In this document: one piece after another, positions 40,780 through 50,700 of the stretch
Position numbering within the stretch: the first letter of the stretch is position 1
Layout: the number at the start of each line of letters is the position of its first letter
Assembly (NCBI RefSeq): GCF_002159265.1
Contig: NZ_NFHG01000001.1
Coordinates: 62,001-126,000 of the forward strand
Origin: Flavonifractor sp. An82
Lineage (GTDB): Bacteria > Bacillota > Clostridia > Oscillospirales > Oscillospiraceae
Direction of reading: 5' to 3'
Length of the DNA: 64,000 nt
The notes under the pieces: generated by a model
Seen by the model: the letters and a program-made list of their open reading frames with translations, nothing else
What the model was told of the DNA's origin: nothing
Databases searched by the model: none
Made by a program: the position numbers and the translations under genes

Positions 40780-41790
40780 ATGGCAGATATGAATACCAAA
40801 GATCTTGTTAAGTTGATGCTGGACTATCGTCATGGCTGTGTTCAGCAGTTCTCTAAGGACGAGGCTCGTGAGACCATTCGTCAGGCTTTGATCGATGCTA
40901 ATGGCGGTAGCACCAAGCTGACCTATAAGTCTTTCCGAAATAACCCTCAGATGTACACCATTATCGAGACCCTGATTGATCAGGTTCGTGCTGAGGGTCT
41001 GACTGGTAATGAGTTCTTCAATCGGTTTGTTGAGCAGAAGAACCTTGCTGAGGGTGATGGTGCGGAGTTTACCGTCAAGGAGAAGGCCAATCTGGTTGTG
41101 GCCGATATCGCTCGTGGCACTCAGGGCATTCGCCGTCAGCGTGTGGCTGCTCGCAGCTCTGTGACCCTTGTACCTACTGCCCATGGCATTAAGGCATACG
41201 AGGAGATGACTCGCGTTCTGTCTGGCCGCGCTGACATCAATGATCTGGTTGATCAGGTTACTGAGGCTGTGACTAAGCGTCAGTTGGACGATATTTATGG
41301 TGCATTCAGCGGTGTGACTCAGGATACTCTGGGCGAGGATTATTATCCTACCGCTGGTACTTATGATGAGGATGCTCTGCTGGATGTGTGCCAGCGTGTT
41401 TCTGCTATCAATGATGGTGCCACTGTGACTATTGTTTGCACATTGAAGGGTGCTCGCAAGATTAAGGCAACCACCAATGTGAGCACTGAGGAGAAGAGTG
41501 ATATTTACAATTATGGCTATCCCATGAAGTGGAACGGCATCGATGTGATTGTTGTTCCTCAGCGTCTGAAGGCTGGAAGCGATGAGTTTATCTTTGATGA
41601 CGATAAGATTTATGTGATTCCTTCCAATATGGATCGCTTCATCAAGATGGTCGTTGGTGGCGATGATGTGTTTAAGATCACTGATGATGCTACTGAGAAC
41701 GCTGATATGTCTATGGAGGTTATGTACATCACCTATTACGTCGTCGGCGTGGTTGTCGGTCGTAAGTTTGGTGTATACGAGATGACCTAA
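40780..41790 (+). CDS. Major capsid protein
   Basis: A 336-aa protein with HK97-fold character: an N-terminal helix region (about 1-60), a beta-rich middle with SSVTLVPTAHGI and DGATVTIVCTLKG, and a C-terminal DDVFKITDD and VVVGRKFGVYE. Translation-optimised codons (CTG, GCT, CGT), an AGGAGG site and central position support the major structural protein. The long frame on the other strand across this gene is a shadow of the codon bias. Confidence 0.8.
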   Translation: MADMNTKDLVKLMLDYRHGCVQQFSKDEARETIRQALIDANGGSTKLTYKSFRNNPQMYTIIETLIDQVRAEGLTGNEFFNRFVEQKNLAEGDGAEFTVKEKANLVVADIARGTQGIRRQRVAARSSVTLVPTAHGIKAYEEMTRVLSGRADINDLVDQVTEAVTKRQLDDIYGAFSGVTQDTLGEDYYPTAGTYDEDALLDVCQRVSAINDGATVTIVCTLKGARKIKATTNVSTEEKSDIYNYGYPMKWNGIDVIVVPQRLKAGSDEFIFDDDKIYVIPSNMDRFIKMVVGGDDVFKITDDATENADMSMEVMYITYYVVGVVVGRKFGVYEMT

Positions 41791-41826
41791 TAAGCAAACA
41801 AAATAGATTAAAAGGAGACACAAGGA

Positions 41827-42429
41827 ATGGCTACTAAGCGAACCACTAATACTAACTCTACTAAGACCACCAGTCGTGCAAAGAAAGGGGCCGCTGTTGC
41901 GGCCCCTTCTGCCGCTCAAGAAAATATTGCAACTGTAGAGGTTGTGCAACCTGAGATCAAGGCAGTTAAGCGACCTAAGCCTAATTTTGAACTGACTGAT
42001 TCTGTGTTGATCCGAAATGGATATCATGGAACTCTTGTAATTGGGCTTCCAAAGTCTGGCTATACCCTGAAGATGCAAAATTTTGGGGATGAAGACTACG
42101 TAGAAATTGCGGATTTAAAAACTCTGAGAAATAGTCATCCAAAGTTTTTTAAGAACAACTGGATCTTGTTTGATGATCCAGATGTGATTGATTATCTGCA
42201 CATCAATGAGTTTTACAAAAATACTTTGAACGTGGAAGAGATTGATGAGTTATTCAATCTCCCGATGGAGGAGTTGAAGTCTGCTGTGTCTAAATTGTCT
42301 TCTGGACAAAAGAAGACGGTGATGTATGCTGCTTTAGAGAAGATTGAGGATAGAACTCTTGATTCTCGAAGCAAAATTCAGACGCTTGAAGAAGTGCTTG
42401 GTTGTTCTCTGGTAGAGAATATGGAGTGA
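41827..42429 (+). CDS. Head-associated protein with Thr/Lys-rich start
   Basis: A 200-aa protein. The first 50 residues are disordered and rich in Thr, Lys and Ala; the rest contains a small beta domain (HGTLVIGLPKSGY) and helices. Directly after the capsid gene, before the connector. A near-perfect 10-bp GC hairpin lies inside the coding part (41886-41909). Perhaps a head-tail joining or capsid accessory protein. Confidence 0.5.
   Translation: MATKRTTNTNSTKTTSRAKKGAAVAAPSAAQENIATVEVVQPEIKAVKRPKPNFELTDSVLIRNGYHGTLVIGLPKSGYTLKMQNFGDEDYVEIADLKTLRNSHPKFFKNNWILFDDPDVIDYLHINEFYKNTLNVEEIDELFNLPMEELKSAVSKLSSGQKKTVMYAALEKIEDRTLDSRSKIQTLEEVLGCSLVENME
41886..41909 (+). other. GC hairpin inside coding sequence
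   Basis: AAGGGGCCGC and GCGGCCCCTT around TGTT, a strong ten-pair hairpin in the 5' part of the gene after the capsid gene. No T-run. It could slow ribosomes, reduce downstream expression after the capsid gene, or be an RNA processing site. Confidence 0.55.
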
Positions 42430-42433
42430 TTGT

Positions 42434-42877
42434 ATGCCAACACCGTATAGTGAAATTCATCAAGTAGCCATTCAAAAAATCTCCGCTTATGGTCTACTTG
42501 ATTTTCAACCGTCAGACAGAGAGGCGATTCTTAATGGTTTCCTAAAAAGCGCTGTTGTTGATTTCTCTAGGATTTGTAAGGTTGATTTGTCGGATAGAGA
42601 TGATCTCCTTGCCCAGTTCAATAATGATCTGGACGAGGAGATTATTGAGATCTTAGCTACTGGAGAAGCTTATTACTGGGCTAAACCAAAAGTAGCAAAC
42701 GAAGAAAATTTCTATAACCTGATGAATTCTGGAGACTATAGCTTTTTCAGCCCCGCTAATTTACTTGACAAAATGATGAAAATGCAGGAACTTATGGAGA
42801 AAGATTTTCGAAAAAAGATGATGTTATACAGTTACAAAACATCTAACATTGCCGAGTTGAGTACAAATAATGCTTGA
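42434..42877 (+). CDS. Head-tail connector (adaptor-like)
   Basis: A 147-aa mostly helical protein in the place of the gp6/gp15-like adaptor. It begins MPTPYSEIHQVAIQKI and continues with helices typical of connector adaptors. Overlaps the next gene by eight bases. Assigned from position and fold pattern. Confidence 0.55.
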   Translation: MPTPYSEIHQVAIQKISAYGLLDFQPSDREAILNGFLKSAVVDFSRICKVDLSDRDDLLAQFNNDLDEEIIEILATGEAYYWAKPKVANEENFYNLMNSGDYSFFSPANLLDKMMKMQELMEKDFRKKMMLYSYKTSNIAELSTNNA

Positions 42878-43169
42878 TATTTTTTTGGATTATTTGATAG
42901 GGGCATCTTATAAGATTTTGACATCATATGAATCTGACAACGGCGGAGAAAAATATTTTTCGTATCTTGAAAGTTTGTCGTCTGACGTTATGGGTGCTTT
43001 TAAAACATTTCCAGATTTACAATCCAATAAGCATTACATTAAGATTGCAAATTTGGTGAACTACCTTATGGACGCAAAGATTGCACATTTTAAATGTAGG
43101 AGATTAACCTTTGAGATTATTGCAGAGATTGAGCTTGTAAAGTTTGATTTTGGGGGTGATCTCCATTGA
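42870..43169 (+). CDS. Hypothetical head-tail joining 99-aa protein
   Basis: A short helical protein starting inside the end of the adaptor gene and overlapping the next start, so all three are translationally coupled. Position suggests a connector component. No family recognised. Confidence 0.5.
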   Translation: MLDIFLDYLIGASYKILTSYESDNGGEKYFSYLESLSSDVMGAFKTFPDLQSNKHYIKIANLVNYLMDAKIAHFKCRRLTFEIIAEIELVKFDFGGDLH

Positions 43170-44143
43170 TAAATTGGGATTTGTATGCCAAGCAGTTACA
43201 GCATAAAGGCATGACTTCACGCGATAGAATTATATCTCGTGAAAAAGAGGCTTTGATTACACAATTTGAAAAGGTTCCTTCCGCTAAAAATACGTTAGTG
43301 GATGGAGAACTGAAAAAAATGATTGTTTCATCAACTCAGGCATTAAATGAGAAGACTTTTGTTTTAATGCCAGGTGACACAATTAAAATCGGAGATATTG
43401 TTGTTTGGGAAAATTTGCATTGGTTGGTTGTCGAATTGGATTTTGACAATACTATCGCCTATAAAGGACGTATTGCCCAATGCAACAGACAAATCAGGTG
43501 GCAAAACCCAGCAACAAAAGACATCATTGAACGATGGTGCTTGATGACAAAGCCCTATACCTCTAATGTGACAAATGGAACCCAGATTAGTGTATCTAAC
43601 CGTGAATATAAGGTGCAAATACCATACGACGACGAAACGAAGCTGGTGGATCTTGATAAGCGTTTTATGCTCGAACTTATCAATGGGAAACCAAGGACCT
43701 ATAGCTGCACATCTGTTGACCAGCAAACAAATGTATATCAAGATCTCGAAAATGGGTTTATCGTATGGAATTTAAGCCAAGATGAGGCCTGTCATCCGAA
43801 TGACAATATTGACCTTATGGTGTGTGATTATGTTCAAAGTAATGAAGGCCAAGAAAATCCAAACATTTATACAATAAGTGGAATGGATATTCTTCGAGCT
43901 GGACTGGGAACATTTTTGTATACCTTAACCCCATCGGTTGAAGGTCAGAATAATATTGCTTGGAATTATTCTGTGCAAACAGATAAACATGAATTTGTTC
44001 ATATGGAGCAAAATGCGGATAATTCTGTGTTGTTGTCTGCAGAAAGTCAAGCAATAGGTGCGATTATTGAATTGTATGTGACTGATCGCCTCGGAGAAGA
44101 AATAGCTAGAAAGTCAATTGAGGTGGTGGATGTTTATGGTTGA
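43166..44143 (+). CDS. Head closure / stopper candidate
   Basis: A 325-aa protein with a TTG start behind GGGGGTGA. The N-terminal part includes a small beta-barrel-like domain (KTFVLMPGDTIKIGDIVVWE, about residues 66-85) reminiscent of head-closure proteins, followed by two beta-rich domains with Ig-like spacing. Overlaps both neighbours. Assigned mainly from order. Confidence 0.5.
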   Translation: MINWDLYAKQLQHKGMTSRDRIISREKEALITQFEKVPSAKNTLVDGELKKMIVSSTQALNEKTFVLMPGDTIKIGDIVVWENLHWLVVELDFDNTIAYKGRIAQCNRQIRWQNPATKDIIERWCLMTKPYTSNVTNGTQISVSNREYKVQIPYDDETKLVDLDKRFMLELINGKPRTYSCTSVDQQTNVYQDLENGFIVWNLSQDEACHPNDNIDLMVCDYVQSNEGQENPNIYTISGMDILRAGLGTFLYTLTPSVEGQNNIAWNYSVQTDKHEFVHMEQNADNSVLLSAESQAIGAIIELYVTDRLGEEIARKSIEVVDVYG

Positions 44144-44639
44144 CAACACTAACCTTGATGAACTGGTTGATTACCCGGCTTTGGTCATTGAAAGATTATC
44201 ACAGCAACAAGAAGTCATTGATCTTCTGGCTGATAAAAAGGATGCAAAAATTTCTGATATTATGGACCAGAAGGGAAACTGGAAATCATTTTACGACTAC
44301 GAATATATTCCTGGTACAACACAGGAAGTTCTATCTGCGATATGCGTTGATACTGACGTTGTATCAGTTAGAACATCAGCACAAAAAACATTGGAATTGT
44401 ATATTTCAGTTTTGTGCTCTCACGCCATTATGGTTTTAGACCGCGCAAAATTTGGAAGCATGAGAGGAAATCGCCTAAACAATCTAATTCGCTATATTGA
44501 CTTTGCTTTAAGGCTTGATAGGGATTTTGGTATTGGTAAGTTGGAGTTAAAAAATGTGAGGACAACCACGTCTGGGAACGCTTCATTTGCAAAAAAGACA
44601 CTAACTTATTCAATACCGGATTTTAATTTGGCAAACTGA
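44136..44639 (+). CDS. Tail completion-like 167-aa protein
   Basis: Unrecognised. The ATG at 44136 follows GAGGTGG and overlaps the previous stop. Mixed helix and strand, with a basic C-terminal beta region. Place in the operon fits a tail terminator or completion protein. Confidence 0.5.
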   Translation: MVDNTNLDELVDYPALVIERLSQQQEVIDLLADKKDAKISDIMDQKGNWKSFYDYEYIPGTTQEVLSAICVDTDVVSVRTSAQKTLELYISVLCSHAIMVLDRAKFGSMRGNRLNNLIRYIDFALRLDRDFGIGKLELKNVRTTTSGNASFAKKTLTYSIPDFNLAN

Positions 44640-44640
44640 T

Positions 44641-45378
44641 ATGTCTGAAACAAAATTAGCGTTGATTTTGGGCCGCGACATCCAGATCCCTGGGTTGTGT
44701 ACAGTGGAGCAGGTCAAATTAGTCGATATAAGCGATCCTGAAATTTTTGAAAAGTACAACCAATACTTGTCGATTATTTCATATAACACAGATGATGTAA
44801 TCGATTTATACAAAGCGCGGGATGAGTATGAAAAACTATCCTATGATGCTCGCGCACGCATTGATGCTTTTAGTTTGTTGATATCCGTTGATTTTTTCCG
44901 TGAAGTTTTATGGAAAGCACTTCAGTTTTTTATCAAAGAAACGGTAGTGTATGACTATGAACTTTGCGGATTTTCTATTTACAACGGGAAGAAAAGAGTC
45001 TCTATTGTTGACAGCAACACATATAAGAATGTGAGAGATGTAATTCTAAAAGCAAACTACATAAAAGCAGAGATGTCGGAAAATGAATGTGTATTTGCAA
45101 ACAATAAAGCAAGGGCAATATTTGCAAAGCTAAAAAAAGGGCGAAAGGCTAAAAAGACTACGGGAGAAATGTTGGCTATTTATGATGTTGTCTCTGCGGT
45201 TTCAGTTCAAAGCAATTCATACAATCTTCTGAATATTGGAGATTTAACCATATATCAACTGTACGATCAGTTCTATCGGTTGGATACAAAAACGCAGATT
45301 GATGTCTGTAGTTTGAAATGGGCTGCTTGGGGTACAGAGCCATTTGATTTTTCCTTATGGTATAAGAATAAACAATAG
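44641..45378 (+). CDS. Hypothetical 245-aa protein before tail tube
   Basis: Unrecognised mostly helical protein with a Lys-rich turn (KLKKGRKAKKTTG) near residue 165. It lies one base after the previous stop and 14 bases before the tube gene. Perhaps a tail assembly protein; not assigned further. Confidence 0.5.
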   Translation: MSETKLALILGRDIQIPGLCTVEQVKLVDISDPEIFEKYNQYLSIISYNTDDVIDLYKARDEYEKLSYDARARIDAFSLLISVDFFREVLWKALQFFIKETVVYDYELCGFSIYNGKKRVSIVDSNTYKNVRDVILKANYIKAEMSENECVFANNKARAIFAKLKKGRKAKKTTGEMLAIYDVVSAVSVQSNSYNLLNIGDLTIYQLYDQFYRLDTKTQIDVCSLKWAAWGTEPFDFSLWYKNKQ

Positions 45379-45392
45379 GAGGGAATGACAAT

Positions 45393-46124
45393 ATGTCAGT
45401 TACATTTGCTAACCGTGAAGTTTGCGATTTAACCATTTGCGATTTCGCTACTCAGCGTCCTGTTCACGTCCTGGATTATGCCAATGCAACAACTCAGGAG
45501 ATTACTGGCGAGCAGGTCTTTGCATACGGAGGCCAAGGCCATCCTAAGCGTGTTACCTTTTATGGCGAAAAGGGCGGTACTTTGGCGGTTGAGACTCAAC
45601 TGCTGACTAGCGAGCTGTTCTCTATCTGCACTGGTGCAGAGATCGAAAACACCGCAAAGTTCATTAAGCGTCTTGTTCTTGAGGCTACAGCTGGTTCCAT
45701 TACTGTGCCTCCTGAGGTCAATTTGATCCCTGGCAGCATCAATGTGTATGCTGAAGCTGATGACCTGGGCACTCCTGTCGAAGCTACGCTGGATGACCAC
45801 ACCATTACTCTGACTGGCGAGGAAACCGGAAATTATATTGTGTATGGTATTGAGGAACTGACTTCTGGTGTGAAGAAAATGTCCATCAAGTCTACCACCT
45901 TCCCGAAGGCCGTGACCATTTATGGTGAGACTCTGATGAAGGGTGAAGACGGTATCAACTATCCTTATAAACTTGTTGTGTATAAGGCGAGTCCTCAACA
46001 GACTCTGTCTTTTGGCTTCAGTAACAATGGCGATCCTGCTACTATGACCATTAACTTTGATCTTCTGTCTGATCAGAACGATAACATCATGGATATGATC
46101 TTAATCGAGGATGAAGGAGCATAA
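45393..46124 (+). CDS. Major tail (tube) protein
   Basis: A 243-aa beta-rich protein with the pattern of siphovirus tube proteins: a strand-loop N-terminus, repeated beta hairpins and a late domain (TIYGETLMKGEDGINYPYKL). Codon use is like the capsid gene, pointing to abundant expression. The ATG follows AGGAGG and a strong terminator follows the stop. Confidence 0.65.
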   Translation: MSVTFANREVCDLTICDFATQRPVHVLDYANATTQEITGEQVFAYGGQGHPKRVTFYGEKGGTLAVETQLLTSELFSICTGAEIENTAKFIKRLVLEATAGSITVPPEVNLIPGSINVYAEADDLGTPVEATLDDHTITLTGEETGNYIVYGIEELTSGVKKMSIKSTTFPKAVTIYGETLMKGEDGINYPYKLVVYKASPQQTLSFGFSNNGDPATMTINFDLLSDQNDNIMDMILIEDEGA

Positions 46125-46126
46125 TT

Positions 46127-46156
46127 AAAAGAGGGGGCTTTGCCCCCTCTTTTTTA
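46127..46156 (+). terminator. Strong terminator after tail tube gene
   Basis: AAAAGAGGGGGC and GCCCCCTCTTTT around TTT(G), followed by a T-run. Three bases after the tail tube stop. It would limit read-through from the highly expressed head/tube genes. Confidence 0.85.
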
Positions 46157-46168
46157 GTTTTATGTTTT

Positions 46169-46618
46169 ATGAGTAGAAGTAAATATAATGTGAGTTCTGA
46201 TACTGAGAAAAGGACATGTGACGGGATTGTTTTTGATAGTATCGTTGAGATGAAATACTATCGTGATGTAATTTTGCCCGGTCTGGGAAGCGGCAAGATT
46301 CTTGCTTTTGAATTACAAAAGCCATATGTGTTGCAACCAAAATTTACTCATGATGGTAAACAAGTTCAGGCTATTATGTATATAGCAGATTTTTATGTTG
46401 AGTATGCGGATGGAAGGATTGAAGTTATTGATATTAAAGGTATGCCGGATGCAGTTGCAAAAATAAAAAGAAAAATGTTTTGGCATACATATCCGGACAT
46501 TGATTATCGATGGATATGTTATTCAAAAATCGATGGCGGTTTTTGTGATTACGAATACGTAGTTGCACAAAGAAAACTTAGGAAAAAGAAAAAATCTGCA
46601 GATAAAGAAAGGAAATAA
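46169..46618 (+). CDS. DUF1064 endonuclease-like protein
   Basis: A 149-aa protein of DUF1064, a PD-(D/E)xK-like phage family. The family plan is visible: KYN start, FDSIVEMKYYRDV near residue 24, YIADFYVEYADGRIEVIDIKG near 70-92 (active site D, E-V-x-D-x-K), and a basic tail. Such proteins are thought to be nucleases in DNA processing. Its place inside the tail genes, between two terminators, is unusual. The ATG lacks a strong ribosome binding site. Confidence 0.75.
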   Translation: MSRSKYNVSSDTEKRTCDGIVFDSIVEMKYYRDVILPGLGSGKILAFELQKPYVLQPKFTHDGKQVQAIMYIADFYVEYADGRIEVIDIKGMPDAVAKIKRKMFWHTYPDIDYRWICYSKIDGGFCDYEYVVAQRKLRKKKKSADKERK

Positions 46619-46620
46619 AT

Positions 46621-47217
46621 ATGGATCGCAAGGTATCTATTAACAAGGTCGATAAAATGATTAAGGCTTGTAAGGATGAAACCAAAGAAAGTGTTAGTTT
46701 TCAAATTGATGGAGAAGAGATCATTGTATCGGTTAAATCATTTTTGTCTCCAGGGGAAGAATATGGGTGTGTAAATAGCATTGTTGATGCCGTGTTTATT
46801 GATGGAGAATATACACCAGAAGCATATCAATCATCAGTGTTAATGAATTTTATTGCGTACTACACTAATCTGAAAGTTGAGATTGGATTGGATAGGTTGT
46901 ATATGCTTACGTATGGAAGCAATGTTATGGGGCAATTGATGAGTTGTGTTAATCCTAGCCAATGGAATCATATTTGCGAGTCGGCACAAAAGAAAATCGC
47001 ATATAGAGTTGAAACCGATATCAACATGCAGAAAAAGAAAATTGATGAACTTATGCAGAATATTGATGCCATTACAGCAACACTTACTACATTGACTGAT
47101 GAATTCAAGGATGTTGATACTAACGCATTAGTTGGTGCCATCAATAATATTGCCACGCTTGACAATAGCAAGATTATTGAGATTGTCGCAGCAAATCAAG
47201 AGAAGCAAGGAGTTTAA
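46621..47217 (+). CDS. Tail assembly protein candidate
   Basis: A 198-aa acidic protein with a C-terminal coiled coil (residues about 130-190). In siphoviruses the genes between tube and tape measure are usually tail assembly chaperones; no slippery frameshift site is seen here. A terminator hairpin overlaps its stop codon. Confidence 0.5.
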   Translation: MDRKVSINKVDKMIKACKDETKESVSFQIDGEEIIVSVKSFLSPGEEYGCVNSIVDAVFIDGEYTPEAYQSSVLMNFIAYYTNLKVEIGLDRLYMLTYGSNVMGQLMSCVNPSQWNHICESAQKKIAYRVETDINMQKKKIDELMQNIDAITATLTTLTDEFKDVDTNALVGAINNIATLDNSKIIEIVAANQEKQGV

Positions 47218-47233
47218 CCTTGCTTCTCTTTTT
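47198..47233 (+). terminator. Terminator overlapping a stop codon
   Basis: AAGAGAAGCAAGG and CCTTGCTTCTCTT form a 13-pair stem whose loop contains the TAA of the preceding gene, followed by TTTTT. Confidence 0.8.
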
Positions 47234-47251
47234 GCAAAAAGGGGGATGTAA

Positions 47252-47773
47252 ATGAGTATCGAGACAATTTTAAACCAATATTTACTTTCTCCTGCTGGCA
47301 AAAAGAAAGTGCAAAAAGCAATCGATGAAGCAAATAAAAACGGAAGAACTCTTGGTGACACAGTTATTAGCACATCATATATGACAATTGTAAAAGATTT
47401 GATTCATTGTATTCAAGAGAACCTCCCTGCGTCATTGGCTGATTCAGATCTTTCTAATGACGCTGCTTATATTGTTGGAAAACCAATTCCAACTTCAGAT
47501 GGTAAATATCGCATCGATATTAGCTTTGCTCCAAGTGCTGTATTTCGGCCATCTCTTTCACCAGATAGCCGTTGGGGCGACGGTGTGGAAAATATTGTGT
47601 TGCATTTATCGAATGGATGGCATGCTTCAGGATCAGTTTTTGGTGAGTGGCATGGTGAGCAAGTGCGCAGTCGCCAGCATTATTCTGGAGATGATTTTAT
47701 GAAGCAGGCTATTTTTGACTTTAACATGTCTCATGTTGGTGCAATAGCTACACTCGGCGCAAATTATAAATGA
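47252..47773 (+). CDS. Hypothetical 173-aa protein before tape measure
   Basis: Unrecognised. It begins with a helical segment resembling minor tail proteins (LLSPAGKKKVQKAIDEANKN), then a beta-rich part. The ATG follows GGGGGATG. Overlaps the first possible tape measure codons. Confidence 0.5.
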   Translation: MSIETILNQYLLSPAGKKKVQKAIDEANKNGRTLGDTVISTSYMTIVKDLIHCIQENLPASLADSDLSNDAAYIVGKPIPTSDGKYRIDISFAPSAVFRPSLSPDSRWGDGVENIVLHLSNGWHASGSVFGEWHGEQVRSRQHYSGDDFMKQAIFDFNMSHVGAIATLGANYK

Positions 47774-47787
47774 CAGGTGGTGAATCA

Positions 47788-50700
47788 ATGAGTAAGCAGG
47801 CGGATATTAGTCTTTTGATTGGAGCTGTTGGCGGATACACTGCGAATGGCGAATCTGCCAAATTGATCCAGAATCAACTTAAGAGTCAGCTTGCTGGCGG
47901 GCTCTCTATTAACATAAACACTAAAAAAATTGTTGATGACATTCAAAAAGCTTTATCAAGCAAGGTCTTTAATGTAAATGTTAGCGCTAATGGAACAGCC
48001 AAGAGCACAAATACAGGAAACAAACAACAGAGCAGCACTACGGGTACATCCACTGCAAAAAATGCAGCTCGTAGCTTTGAACAGGAGTATATAGCCCTTG
48101 CTAACAGAATTGGACAGGCATATCAAGCAGCACAAAATTTTAATTCTTATGTTGCGAAAATGAGCCCAGATCAGCTCCGTCTGTTCAATAAAGAGATACA
48201 GCAAATTACGCAAAACTTAAACAAAGCTGTTGCGACAGGCAACAAAATGTCTTTTGCTGAAGCTAATGAACAAATCAAAGCTTTAAAATACAATCTTGCT
48301 CAGCTTCAAACGCCAAGCTCATACCAACAATATGTAGAGTATAACAATGCGATGCGGCTTGCAGATCAAGATCGTTGGATGCAGAATATTGGATTGGCAA
48401 GTAATGTCGGATTAGAGCAGATGAACGCTTACTATAAAAAGTTAGAGGCAAGCAGCAAGCAAGCAGCCACTGCTCAAATTCGCGACTCTGAAAAGGTAGC
48501 TAATAGTATTGCAAACGCAAAATCACAACTTGCTAGCTTTGGCCAATATTTACAGAGGGTTAAACCAACTGTGCTTACGCAATATGCTTCAGAGATTGAG
48601 CAAATTAACACTTTGCTTAAAACTGCCGCATCTACTGGTAATGCTAGTGCATTATCATCCGCAACAACAAAAATTAAGGCTCTGAAAAGTGAAATGGTAA
48701 GCATGGGGTATGAAGGCGGAAACGCATTTACATATCTTCATGATAAAATTAAGACATTTTCAGTATATTTAATCTCTAGTGCTTTAACTATGCAATTCAT
48801 TCGCGGTATGCGTGAAGCAATTGAGACCATATACGAAATGGATGAAGCTCTTACTAATTTGCGTATCGTGATGAACAACAGCGTGAGCGAAGCCAGGGCA
48901 TTGTTGCAGAGCTACAATACTATGGCGCAGGAACTTGGCGGCACAACAAAAAGTGTAGCAGATGCCGCTGTCGAATGGCAGAGACAAGGTTTTAATTTAG
49001 AAGAGACAAACACACTAATCAAAGATTCAATGATCTTATCGATCACCGGCTTTATCGATAGCAGCGAAGCTGCTACAGCTTTAACAGCTGCAATGAAGGG
49101 TTATCAACTTAGTGTGGACGATGCTTTAGGAGTGGTCGATAAGTTTGTTGCGACCGATCAGGTTGCCGCAACATCTGCCGGTGATCTTGCTATTGCTTTA
49201 AGCAAAACAGCCGCAAACGCAAAGCTTGCTGGGTTGTCACTGGATGAAGTGGTTGGCCAGCTTGCAGTTGTGAATGAAACAATGCAGGAAGCTCCTGAAT
49301 CCACTGGTACATTCTACAATACAATGCTGTCCCGTATGGGTATGATTAAGGCAGGACGCTTGGAAGATCCAGACACTGGAGAATCTTTGAGCGACGTCGA
49401 GACCACTTTAAGCGGTCTTGGTATCCGGCTGAGAGATAGCAATTCTGAATTTAGAAATTTTGGAGATGTTCTTGATGAAGTCGGATCAAAGTGGGAGTCT
49501 TATAATTCTGTTCAGCAACGTGCCATAGCCACAGCTTTCGCAGGCACTAGACAGCAAACGAGATTTTTATCTTTGATGTCTAACTGGAAAACTGCTTTGG
49601 AATACACTGAAGTTGCTGCAAACTCTGCCGGAACAGCAACAGAGAAGTTCGGCGTATATCAGGAAAGCCTTGAAGCAAAAACAGAAAGAGCGACAGCCGC
49701 CTTTGAAAAGCTTTCTATGGCATTGTTGCCTAGCGGGCTTATCGGAGGCTTTTTGGATTTTGCGACAGTGGCATTGAATGTTGGATCTGCCCTGGGAGGA
49801 ATCCCGATCACTATTGTTGGTGTTACAACAGCTGTTTTGGGGCTTAGCGCAGCGTTTAAAGCGTTGGCCGCATCTTCTTTTGGAGAAGCATTTAAGAGTT
49901 CATTTGCATCTTTGACTAGCTTTGTTCCTACTCTAAGTGCAATGGGTGTTGCCACACAAGTGTTTTCTGGAAGTCAATCTTTAGCTTCCTTGTCTACGGA
50001 ACAGCTTACTGCTTCGATTGGTCTTCTTACAAAGGCGCAAATAGCTGAAATTGCTGTTACAGAGCAAGTCGATAGGAAAATACTTGCTGAAACATTACAA
50101 CGAGCAGGCCTTGAACGTGAAACACGAAAAGAAATTTTTGCTCTTTATGAACTTTCTCTTGCAAAAAAAACGGATCAAGCCGCAACAGCAGGAGCAACTG
50201 TTTCTACGATTGGATTTAAAAATGCTCTAGTTGGTCTCGGAACTGTGATTAAAGCACATCCAATTATGTTCCTTGTTACTACATTATTAACTGTGATCCC
50301 GTTGTTAATGAGTTTCAAAAATGTTTTTGGAAATTCTCTCGATACTTTAAAACAGAAATATTCTGAGACCGAAACGCAAATAACCGAGCTAAATACAGAA
50401 CTTGATGACACAAGAGACAAAATTAAAGAACTTTCTGGCTATGATAGCTTAACTACTGTTGAACAATCTGAACTAGAAAGGTTAAAGCAGTACAATAAAT
50501 ATTTGGAAGACCGACTTTATCTTTTAAAGCAAGAGCAAATTTTAGCAGCGAATGATGTAAACAAAAAGATTGCATCTGGAGATTTAAAAGATAATGTTGA
50601 TTCAAATTGGGACGGGTATAATTATTCTGACTTTATCGGAACTCGTGAGGAATTTTATCAGTATTCTTTAGACTCTTATCAAGGATTTTTGGAAAGCAGA

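Noticed and set aside
40678-42078. Leftward frame of about 466 codons under the capsid gene
   Set aside because: A mirror of the strongly biased codons of the capsid gene. No start site or sensible composition.
46621-47773. Programmed frameshift between tail chaperone genes
   Set aside because: No slippery heptamer with overlapping frame; the first gene ends in its own terminator before the second starts.
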